The notes beneath the pieces were generated by a model. The model did not search any database and was not told the origin of the DNA. It worked only from the letters and a program-made list of their open reading frames with translations. Position numbers and translations under genes: made by a program. Source: Schizochytrium sp. TIO01 (taxonomy: Eukaryota > Sar > Bigyra > Thraustochytrida > Thraustochytriidae). Taken from it: DNA of 64,000 nt. This document shows positions 1 to 14,800 of this stretch, piece by piece; position 1 is the first letter of the stretch, and every line of letters begins with the position of its first letter. The stretch is taken from the NCBI GenBank assembly GCA_004764695.1, contig SMSO01000031.1:5513261-5577260 (forward strand). Direction: 5' to 3'.

Positions 1-237
1 TATCATGATTCACCAATAAAATCGGCTTCAATCTAATAAGTGCAGCCCCATACAGGGCTCTTACAGCATGTATTATTTCCAGAATTACTGCAGGTATCCA
101 TATAAAAGAAACTACCGAAGAAATTATTACTGATATAATGAGCCGTTCGCAGTCTCACAGTACAATCGCTTATACTTACACATGCATGGCTTAATCTTTG
201 AGACGAGCATATGACTACTGGCAGGATCAACCAGATT
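1..237 (-). rRNA. 18S rRNA, 5' end (partial)
   Basis: Read on the minus strand, the sequence starting at 237 carries the near-universal small-subunit opening (CTGGTTGATCCTGCCAGT), then the conserved block around ATGCATGTGTAAGTATAAGC and the ACTGCGAACGGCTCATTA block. The gene continues beyond base 1, so only about 237 bases are present. Base 3 of the usual AACCTGG start is changed (AATCTGG). The first helices look intact, so this could be the start of a functional rDNA unit, but a partial gene cannot prove it. The nucleotide pattern is consistent with a divergent stramenopile 18S; that placement is my inference. Confidence 0.95.
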
Positions 238-3200
238 GCTATGTTTATTTTATTTAAAATGGTATCAAAACCATTCTAAACAAATTTCTTCAACAATCAA
301 AGTGTATTTCAAAACTCAGCCAATCGTCCTTTTCAACCTTGACCAATCTCACGCCAAAGAATGTTCAACAAGACATCCCTAGGGGAGACTTCGATGTGAA
401 GTGCTACGCGGTTCTGAAGAAATCTTCATCCACATGCAACGGTCCTCACGCCTTCGGTTCAGATCAAAACTTTGCGAAGATCTACGTAACAATACGAAGC
501 TTCAAGACCGCGACAGCTTCAAAATGTACCCAAACGGCACACGCTGTCTCAGATCCAATCTTAGCGCATTCTGCAGGAAGTATTTGAAATGCTTCACAAG
601 TCCACCAGAGTTGAACCCGTCCGCACACACCCTTCCTCGCGCCACCTCGAGAACTCACAAAACCATCAACAGTTGGAACTTGTCAACTGTTCTGTTCTGT
701 TCTGACGGTTTCCCGTTCAGTGGCCGCGTTGAACGAGGGCCCTCCGACACAAAATATGTGGTGTGTTATTGCAGGTGTTCTCTGTTTTGGAGGTTTGAAA
801 AGACCAAATGAATGGTGGCAAATTTGGAAATTGCCAAATATTTTTAACATGAGTTTCTTTCATTTCAAAAAGTGAAAATTGCTGTGGGGTATTTCTTCCA
901 AATACTTGATCCGGTATTTTGGGGTCATCTTTGCTGCATGAACAGTTGAAGTACCTGTGATACTAAGACGAATAAGGTTAAATATCTTTAAGAGAATAGT
1001 TATAGATAGTATGCAAGCATTATACAACACTTTAAATATACAGAGAATCTTAATTCTGGCTTTGCCCAATATTGAAGTATATCTGGCTTTGCCCAATATT
1101 GAAGTATAATGTTGCCTAATGAATGCTTTCGCCGTCACATTCTATAGAAAGAGAGAAAGAAAAAAAGAAATAATATTATAAAACGTTTTAATCTTTCAAG
1201 CTAAAACTTTCTTTTACTTTTTCATTTTAAAGAAAAGTAAAAGAAAAACATTTTAACCGAAAATCTTTTAGACATAGAAGATTTCCTCTTATTGTGCATG
1301 CTATCGTGCAACAGGGAAACTGCTCACTACCTCTCAAAGAAGAAGCCCTATATGCAAGCATACAAACAAACAAAAATTAGCTACTCACAGCCCTCAGAGT
1401 CTCACTGACCTCACTAGCAGGAACTCTTAATCCAACGCGCTCCACGCACGCATCCTCTTCGTTCACCCTTCTGAAGGCTACCCTATCCTGGTACGGATTC
1501 CTTCTTTCTCGCGAGTGAAAGGCAATCGCGCAGGGGTCACGACAATGCTGTGTTTAACCATAAATGTTCGAGCTTCTTAGACCCGGTTGTAATCACTGAT
1601 GGGTACTTTGATTTGCCATATAGGCTTCAGATGGAACAGCGCGCCAGCATGCCTTGAGATTTGTCACCGATCATCATACTCACTTACTTCAGCATCATTT
1701 TTTATCTAGAAGACAGCGTTATTTCAAAACTGAAAGCCGTGTTGTACTATACGACCCCGGCTATTAATACCTCAACTACTTTATTGTTTTAGTAAATGTG
1801 CATTGACCATAACAATTGCTCAAATTGCAAAAGAAGTTTTATGATTGAGAAATTTATTCAGGAAAGCTTTGAGCCGATTACTTTGATCGCATGACCCTAT
1901 TGGACCACTGCTATGGAGATAAACATACTGGCAGGTGAGAAATACGTATTCACATTAATGGGCCCCGGGCAACTCTGAAAATGTAACGATCACCTTGTTT
2001 GAAGATACAAATCTAGTTTATGATGGTTCTCGTCCTGCAATTTACTGTTTTTTCATCAACAACTCAGCTAGCCTCTGCCGCCGCTTCCTAAAGTCTTAGT
2101 TTCAGGAAATTAAAACAACAGGAGTGTTTTATTAAAATGCCGTAACTAGCATGCTGCTTAGAGCCTATATGCAGCGAAGTTCACAAACCACTCGTTCGAG
2201 GCTTTCATTCTTTCTCTAGAAAACGATCGGTGAGGTTTGATGAAGAACATGAAAGAGAAAAGAGTATCCTTGAGATTATTCAGCTTCCAAATTCAGGCAG
2301 CTTGATTGTTTAGATTTCGGTTAGGTGAATTTAGATTTGGGTAAGACATCAACTTGGGTCTTTCAAAAAAAAAATAAGGTCTAAACCCAGTCTACTTCCA
2401 ACACACGACAACGCCATCCCTTTTGAAGAATTCATTCGCGTTCCCATCATTGCTCGTTTTTTATCGTGACATTTGCTACTAAATCACAGATATTATTGAA
2501 AAGTTGTGTGGCATATCATGGGAAATCATCCCCCGATATAATGTTTCAGAAGTTGCATTTTCATAATTTTAAAGATAATAAAATTTAGCCTTCTCGAACT
2601 TGAGAATGCCGACTACTGAGAAGGAATACAGATACATCTTTGCGACATGACTTTGCAAGGTTAAGAGGAGCACCCATCTGACGCAACAGTATCAAAAGTG
2701 TCATGATGGCATGATGTATAACACTGCACGCGACTCACCCATGGAACGAAGGGAATCAAGCAAGCATCGAGAGGAGTCTGCAAAGTAAAACCTGCAGGCA
2801 GACCCGAAATACCAAAGCGAACAAAAGCACTTGGATCTATCAAGCACATTCAACAAGACAACCCTAGTCATAATACTAACTAACTACTATCATCTAAGAC
2901 ATTTCCCCAAATACCTCTAAGTAATCATAACCACGTTTCATTACGACTACAAATGAAATACATATTTGAAAAGGCTAAAGTTCGAGTAAAATGATCGATG
3001 ATAACAATACTTCTGGCGTGTGGAATCTGATGATGAACCCGACTTCCAAACACACCATCACAATTTCACAATATTTATGAAGTAGTATACTCCACCATCT
3101 TGTAAAGAACAGATTATGACCCTTGCATACCCGATCCGTGATGGTCGATCTCAGTCATCATTGAAAACATTTATTAAAGAGCATATCACGCTTTATGTTA

Positions 3201-3312
3201 GGATGATGAACATTTTCAAGCACATTCATATTCCTGAGAATCTACAAAATAATAACACTTATGCAGTTTGACATGCAAGCAACATGGCAAAGATAATGAT
3301 TTAGGGTTTGAT
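238..3312. other. rDNA upstream spacer and unassigned region
   Basis: The first few hundred bases (to about 860) lie directly upstream of the 18S start and should include its external transcribed spacer and promoter. I cannot delimit either. The rest is AT-rich with no coding region I can support. A 27-base direct duplication (the stretch beginning CTGGCTTTGCCCAATATTGA) lies at about 1055-1108. The short open frames here have no recognisable domains. Confidence 0.5.
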
Positions 3313-8271
<4,959 letters not shown>

Positions 8272-8735
8272 CGCGCAGCAAGTAACGATCTATACCTTAA
8301 GTAGCGGGGGCGTGCGTGTGCCTTTTCAGCTAAGCTCGTGGCACAGTCCCAGTCGTTGCAGAAGGTTTCGAACCTGCTGGACGTAAAGCTGCAAGTCGAT
8401 GACCGGGTTCTGCACACATGGTCTGACTTACTGAGTTATTATGGTTTTCCCTAAGAAGGAGATGCTTCTTAGTGCTCTCGAGGTAAAAGGATATTTTACT
8501 AGTTTGAACCTAACCTTGCCTACTCAGCCTCGGTGCTTGACCACCTTTCTTTCTCGCTCTTTCAAGACTATTACTATTTCCTAGAGCCTCGGCCTAAAAT
8601 ATCTTTTGCAGTGATATTGCTCCAGAGGTTCTAGCAGTACTATCCCTTAGTACTACCTAATATAAACTAGATAGTCATAGAAACAACAACCCATTCAATA
8701 CTATGTATATATTGAGTATGCACCTATTTAATCGC
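8272..8735. other. Spacer between LRR gene and 5S rRNA copies
   Basis: This should contain the LRR gene promoter or 5' leader, but I find no defined element. A short stretch at about 8330-8453 can be read as protein-like sequence on either strand. Neither frame joins cleanly to a gene, so I do not call it. A hairpin-like CCTAAGAAG...CTTCTTAG lies near 8450-8472. Confidence 0.4.
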
Positions 8736-8847
8736 ACATTCGATCATACCACGCGGGTAACACCTCATCTCATTCGCACTGAGAAGTAAAGTCGCGTAGG
8801 GCCGGGTCAGTAGTATGATAGGGGACTGCATGCGAAGCCCCGGTGTT
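8736..8847 (+). pseudogene. 5S rRNA copy lacking its 3' end
   Basis: This matches the intact copy 161 bases downstream almost exactly from ACATTCGATCATACCAC to CCCCGGTGTT, but then runs into CAACCCATTC instead of GAATGT. The last strand of helix I is missing, and the T-run that ends RNA polymerase III transcription is absent. It is probably the left member of a tandem duplication whose junction cut off the 3' end. It could be transcribed as a longer RNA, but is unlikely to give a normal 5S. Confidence 0.75.
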
Positions 8848-8896
8848 CAACCCATTCAATACTATGTATATATTGAGTATGCACCTATTTAACCGC

Positions 8897-9014
8897 ACAT
8901 TCGATCATACCACGCGGGTAACACCTCATCTCATTCGCACTGAGAAGTAAAGTCGCGTAGGGCCGGGTCAGTAGTATGATAGGGGACTGCATGCGAAGCC
9001 CCGGTGTTGAATGT
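8897..9014 (+). rRNA. 5S rRNA
   Basis: The length is 118 nt. ACATTCGA at the 5' end pairs with TTGAATGT at the 3' end (one G-T), forming helix I. ACGCG pairs with CGCGT (helix II), CTCA with TGAG (helix III), and the GGGCCGGG / CCCCGG strands form the outer part of the 3' domain. The internal control-region block AGTAAAGTCGCGTAGGGCCGGGTCAGTA resembles the usual 5S A-box/C-box area but is divergent. A T-run follows at once. The minus-strand open frame over it is a shadow. Confidence 0.87.
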
Positions 9015-9018
9015 TTTT
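9014..9018 (+). terminator. Pol III terminator of 5S rRNA
   Basis: A run of five T directly at the 3' end of the intact 5S gene, as expected for RNA polymerase III; the upstream 5S copy lacks one. Confidence 0.8.
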
Positions 9019-9874
9019 CTCTCCGTTCGTTTTTTACCCTAGCACTATAAGAAAGCAACTCCACGGTTCGCAACAATAATTATGCAGGCGAGCATTGAAA
9101 TTTCTGTAACCACATGCTCACAAGATACGACGGCAAGATTGCTCACTCGTTGAAGGGACTGTCCTTTTTTAAAATTGACCAAGCCGTTTGCACGCCGCAT
9201 CGCAGAGTCTGCATGTGAACCACCACTGGTAAGAGTCGAAAGGCACAGGGGCGATGAGAGTGACAGCACTTTGAATGAGGGACGCTTCACCGTAGCTTTC
9301 GACAATATTCTGGGGTTTTATGCTCCAGACGAACCACTCGTAGTGTACTCAGCTTCTATGCAATATTCAATATCACATTTGTCTCCTTCTACAAGTTGCT
9401 TGCCTTTTCTGCAGCGAAGTGTAACTGAAAAACAAAATAATGGATGTTGGCCCCAAAGGAAAGTCTTCCCATTTTAGATGCAAAGATCTTCTCTGCATTC
9501 TGAAATTGTCAAGGCAACGGAGCACTCGCACCTCTGCTTGTGAAACCTTCAAAGGTCGGCAATTCATTCACTTTTCACGAAGTATATATGTATTTTCTGC
9601 TCTGTTTTGATCTAAAGTCGGCTTGCTCAGGCTAATGCGGTAAAAACACCGAGGCCAATAAATCTGTTAGATATGTGATCGAAAAATGATTTGCTTGCGT
9701 AACTTTAACTAAATTGTGGTAGTAAGCAAATGCTTTGGTTCATTCGTCGGGTATTGAGGAATTGTTTTGGCTTGAGCTTCTTACCCAAGTTGAAAGGGCT
9801 TTCTAGGTACTAGTGAGTGTTCTGAGATTGGGCTAGGTTATTCGTACATAATATTATTATCAGTAGTAGTAGTA

Positions 9875-9925
<51 letters not shown>

Positions 9926-9994
9926 CCTACCTGCACTACGTACTATAGTATGGGAAATAGAACAAAAACTAAATTTAAAAAATTTAAAAAGAAA
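9019..9994. other. Spacer with (TATC)n microsatellite
   Basis: No supported gene. Overlapping open frames at about 9045-9567 on both strands have no domain I recognise. A TATC tetranucleotide run of about 12 copies occupies roughly 9876-9924, passing into ACCTACC. Confidence 0.6.
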
Positions 9995-10064
9995 GCGTCA
10001 GCCGGGAATCGAACCCGGGGCAGCCGCATGGCAAACAGCTATTTTACCACTAAACCACTGACGC
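9995..10064 (-). tRNA. tRNA-Gly (anticodon GCC)
   Basis: On the minus strand the acceptor stem GCGTCAG pairs perfectly with CTGACGC. The D-arm is GGTTTAGTGGTAA. The anticodon stem GCTGT/GCGGC (two G-T pairs) encloses the loop TTGCCAT, giving anticodon GCC. The T-arm CCGGG-TTCGATT-CCCGG is perfect. There is no intron and CCA is not encoded, as usual for nuclear tRNA genes. T-runs just past the 3' end (plus-strand A-runs at 9970-9990) provide the Pol III stop. Confidence 0.97.
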
Positions 10065-10291
10065 ATACCAATTGTGATATTGGTCAAGGGCTCGCGGTTC
10101 AATATAAAACAGACATAAAGTTTCAAGAAAAGAGATAGAAGTTCATTGATTTCAAAAACTACAAGAACCGCAGTTTAAGCATGACGAAAGTATTGAGGTC
10201 TGGTGACTTGACGAGGTTTCGCTTTGGAGAAGAGAAAACAAACAACTTAAATTCCGTTTACGTTACGACAAACAAGCAGTCGTGTGGTCGT

Positions 10292-11875
10292 CTAGGCTTT
10301 GCTTGAGCTTGCCTTGGCATCTTCAAGCAGAGCAGAGGAGCCATGTTCTGAGAGATCCTCAGAGTACTCAGAAGCTGCATCTGTCATGGTGGAAGGAGAC
10401 TTGCATCCCAGAACATATACACCCTGGACGGGGATGAGCGAGACAAGGCAGGCAATGCCGTAAATGACAAAAGCCAGGTACAGGTAAGCATTGCGCTGAC
10501 TCTCAACAGCCTTGAACATGGAGGACCAGGAGACTGCACCAATGTTGCCGCCCGCACCAACAATTCCAGCAACAGCTCCAATGTTACCTGTATTTACGAA
10601 GGGAACAATCGCAAAGGTTGCACCCTCGCTGGCTTGCACAAAGATGCTGAAGAAAATGAGTACGGCAATTGCAGAAGGAACCTCCTTCAGCTGACTGAAG
10701 ATGATAAGCATAGTTGCCTCACCTACAAGAGTTAGGAAAAGAACTCCGAGGCGGCCCCGCATGCCAAATCGGTAGAATGCAAAGTCACTAGAAATTCCTC
10801 CAAGCGCGCGAGCAAAAAGATTCATCAAACCAAATAGCGAGGCGATCTGTGAAGAGGTATCCTTTCCTAGAATAGAGCAGCTTGCAGGATAAGAGGTAGA
10901 GGTTTGTACGGCGAGTTCTGTGCAGTTTGCTTCGTCCGTGTTGAAATAGCGATATAGAAAGCCAGAGAGAGAGTTGTTGAGCGCCAGCTCGACACCAAAG
11001 CATGAAGCATAGACAGCAGCGAGAAGCCATACACGGTAGTCAGAGATGACATCAAGGTTTGTGGCTTTCTTGGAGACAACAACATCCTGGTCTTTTTCGA
11101 CATCAGTAGGATCTACTTGCTGTTTGCTCGGGTCATTGTATAGGCGGTCCTTCCACTGACCTTGGGGGCAATCGTCACTTACGAGGAGCATTGGGATCGC
11201 GACACAAATCATGATAAGACCAGGAACCAGCATAGCGTAGCGCCAGGCGGTTTCGTCGGCAACTCCATTATGGCGAATCGAACTGATGATGGAAGCAACG
11301 AAAAAGAGCGCAAAACCGCCACCGAGATTTCCCCAACCACCCGCAAACGCATTTGCTGTACCAACAACGCGTGTACCAAACATCATCGTTGTCCAATACT
11401 GGCATGGGACGAATGCTCCGCCAACAAGGCCGATGAAGAAACGAACACAGAGAAGCCCATTCGCAGAGTTGACAAGCGAAGAAAAGGACACAAGGATGCC
11501 ACCACCAATTAACAATATAGCTTGAGGGCGACGCGGGCCGAACCTTTCACAGACAGGACCAAGCAGGAAGCGGACGAAGATCGTTCCCAAGACCGAGACA
11601 ATATTGGAGGTTTTCTTCACATCATTGGTAATGTCGTTGCTGCTATCCGCAACCATGTATTCAAGGGCTGGAACAATGGCGAACCAACCACAGAATGCAA
11701 CGAAAAACGAGACCCAAGATGCGTGAAAAGCACGATACCATGGGCGCATGCAGGAAAAAACCCGAAATTCAGTAGCGCGCCCATACTCGTCCAAAGGTAT
11801 TCCCTTGTACTCCTGGTTGCGCTGGTCACGCGGAATACCGCCTGTCGCACCGAGGTAACCTCCGCAAAAACCCAT
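10292..11875 (-). CDS. NRT2/NarK-type nitrate transporter (527 aa)
   Basis: This is a major facilitator of the nitrate-nitrite porter family, importing nitrate with protons across the plasma membrane. About twelve hydrophobic helices start at FHASWVSFFVAFCGWFAIVPAL. The MFS loop motif GPVCERFGPRRPQ follows helix 2, and both nitrate signatures are present: GGWGNLGGG in helix 5 and GAGGNIGAV in helix 11. The N-terminal cytoplasmic segment (MGFCGGYLGATGGIPRDQRN) is typical of algal, fungal and oomycete NRT2. A Ser/Asp-rich tail ends the protein. I chose ATG 11875; the reading frame stays open 19 codons further, but only to a GTG. No nitrate or nitrite reductase gene lies within the window. Confidence 0.93.
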   Translation of the reverse strand: MGFCGGYLGATGGIPRDQRNQEYKGIPLDEYGRATEFRVFSCMRPWYRAFHASWVSFFVAFCGWFAIVPALEYMVADSSNDITNDVKKTSNIVSVLGTIFVRFLLGPVCERFGPRRPQAILLIGGGILVSFSSLVNSANGLLCVRFFIGLVGGAFVPCQYWTTMMFGTRVVGTANAFAGGWGNLGGGFALFFVASIISSIRHNGVADETAWRYAMLVPGLIMICVAIPMLLVSDDCPQGQWKDRLYNDPSKQQVDPTDVEKDQDVVVSKKATNLDVISDYRVWLLAAVYASCFGVELALNNSLSGFLYRYFNTDEANCTELAVQTSTSYPASCSILGKDTSSQIASLFGLMNLFARALGGISSDFAFYRFGMRGRLGVLFLTLVGEATMLIIFSQLKEVPSAIAVLIFFSIFVQASEGATFAIVPFVNTGNIGAVAGIVGAGGNIGAVSWSSMFKAVESQRNAYLYLAFVIYGIACLVSLIPVQGVYVLGCKSPSTMTDAASEYSEDLSEHGSSALLEDAKASSSKA

Positions 11876-14800
11876 TTTTAGCTTGATTCTAATTTGAGTA
11901 GCGTTATTTGTGCTGACAGCAAAATGCTTCACGAGATGTTGATGTCTCGAGCTAAGTTTCTGGTTTGCTTTGTTTTGAACCCCGGGTTTCTAATCTTGCT
12001 TGAACCTTGAATCAAGAATAATAAAGGGAAGAACTGATTGTTGACTTTAAGTATGAGATTGAGAATGAAGAGAGCATGTGAGACAGAGATAGAAAGGGAC
12101 AAAGTGGGACAGAGAGAAAATGAGAGGGGATGAGAGGGGCGAAGATTTAAGTAGTGTATGCGAGAAGGTTTCATGTGCACGTGCCAGAGGGAGATACGAG
12201 AAGGGGGAGCTCAAAACTTAATGTTCGAGGGATTGAAAATAAAGGGGGAAAGGGGCAAAGGGAAGGGGAAAGGGCCTTGGTGATTATACACTGATCGTGA
12301 GACACATGGTTAGAGAGCTCGTTATTCCTTGTTGAATTTAGATTGGTTGCATTACAATGCCACTCTCATTAGTCAAAGGTTTCTCCTATCAATCGATCTT
12401 TCAACTTGGACAAGAACTCAAGTCAAAGCACATTACATTCGTACCTAGTGCGTAGTCTTAGTTCGGGAGCCTCCCTACGATGGTGCACAGATCGCAGAGA
12501 CACTGAGTACCCCGATACCAGGGTGGTACCTACCTACCTAGTGCTTGATTTTCGGAAAAGAAAAAGTAAAACAACAAGAAAGTGAATCATTATAGAAACA
12601 CAGAGGAGGACACGTCGAATAAAATGTGCCTTTTCGACTGGTGCTAGTGAGACAAAGACACGTGGGGGTCATCTTCGAACGACGCCGACTAGGTAGTAAC
12701 TGATTCTCAGAGCAAAAATAACTGGCACTTGTTGGAGGCACAATGTTGGCACGGAGACATTCTAAGTTCGATTATATCCTATCACGATAATGTCAGCAAG
12801 TCCTGGCCAGTATTATGCTAGTCATGTTAAGTGCTCAATCATCATTTCAGCAAAGGGGGAGGGGGTGGAGGAATGTGGAGTCAATCATCTCAATGTTTAA
12901 ATCATGGGTTGATAATAGCAAACTCATACGCATGAACTTCTTGAAGACTTTTGTAGGTGTTTAAAACTCTTGCAGGCAAAACTCGTTGTTGAGCATATGT
13001 GAGCAGGCTCTACGTGGACAGTCTCTACGTGTACAGGCTTTACGTGCGCAGGCTGCTGCGCTATCGATGCGACGTGACGCTACTGTCTTTCTTGCTGCCT
13101 ATACTAATACTGAACGTTTTTTAGAGCACCTGCATAGAAAGGTTGACCCCTATAACTAACTTAAATGTATTAACACTATATGGTTCGTAGAAAGCTTTAT
13201 TGGAGAATAAAAATATATAGGTTCCTACAAATTGGGAGCTGCCCTAGCTTTACTAGCTCGCTCTTCTAAGTTTAAATCAACTTTGTAAATTTAAGCTGGC
13301 TGTTCTGAAGGCCTCCTTGTCAACAATTGAGGAGGAGCTGGCCCGATCGAGTCAACCGCAAGCAACGTAAATGAATCCTAAGGATGATCTTCTTGTGCAC
13401 TGCGGCGCATGCACAGGCTTTCTTCCAAGCCCCCATCTCCCTGTCACTAAGTGCTCGAACAGACAAGCTCATTTCACCGAACTGGGGACGCATTAAGCGA
13501 GTGGCTCAAGAGAAGATTGCATAATCAGTCGTAACTCACTTGGAGACCTTCTAAATATCCTCTCTTTCTCGCCCCTCCCTTTGACTATACAGCTCAAGCA
13601 GCCTCGTAATACGAAAAGTCATAGCTTTTCTTGAATTCACTCACAAAATGGACATAATGAAAGTTACCTCCGTTTGAAGAATGCTGCTCGGAGATCCCAC
13701 AGTGATGTTTCTGGCACTTATAGCGGCACTTTGTACAAGCTACGAGCTTTGCCGCGTTCCAATTTTTCGACTTTTCAAGCAACACTCTGAAAGTGCACAC
13801 TTATCTTTTCTCCCTGTGGGAGGGGCTATTTGCTGGCCCCGGGTTTGCGCAGATCCCTGCAAGTGACTTATTACAGCATGAAATATCACTCCTTTTGTGT
13901 GATTTTCCTCTTGGTCTCATTGATTGATTTTGTTTGTTTTTCATTCATATATTAGGTTAATGTAGTACCTGATATGCGCCCCCCCGCGTTTGCTCCCAAT
14001 GACAGTTTTTAGCAGTCACAGACTGCATAATATATGGCGGTTGAGAGGTTTAGCACGCGAGCAGTAGCGCTGAAATAATTAAGATAATTCCGGACAGATT
14101 CGCACATCCACGTGTCTTATAAAGTTGTTCCTTTTCCTACTACATTCGTGAATCAAGTACAATTGTCATGCCATTTCAGCAGTGGGTTCAAACAGTTCTC
14201 CCAGCGCAAATTCACTTTCCAACCTCAGCACATGTTTAATAATCAAAGACTTTGACATCAACAAAAGCCTCGGTCCTCGAATGCAGGGTATTATTCAAAT
14301 AGTTGAACATACACATTGAGTACGATTATAAAGGATCACTATGAAGGCGAGCTGTTGTAGAAGATACTTTGATTCCTTCGAATGTTTTGCAAACTATTCG
14401 TATATATCTCCACACTACTAGGTAGCCCTTTAATGACTTGCATTTGCTGAAAGGCGTGGTACGTACCAAATTCCTATAGAATCGCTTCATCTCTTGAACG
14501 CCTTTGTACTTGCCGAGATCTCCAATCGAATAAATAGTGGACAAGACATTGTTAGAATTCTTGGCGTCCCTTTGTGAAATCCTAGTAGACATAGCGCTTA
14601 CAATACAGCAAGAGTGGGCAGCCAGATTTATGTGGCTGCCGGAGTCAAGAACAAAAGTGTGAATACCCATCACCTACATCCAAGCATGGTGTAACTTGAA
14701 TCGATGGTTATAGAGATTGAATCAACCTAACCCCATCGATTATCTCTAACACCTTTCAAGGATGTCTTAACCTCCCTAATTACTGCATAAATCCATCTGT

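Noticed and set aside
8590-8660. Weak resemblance to the 5' part of U4 snRNA (TTTTGCAGTGATATTGC...)
   Set aside because: Only scattered matches; no U6-pairing segment or Sm site could be shown.
9175-9567. Small genes in the spacer right of the 5S copies
   Set aside because: Overlapping frames on both strands, without ATG context, domain or splice support.
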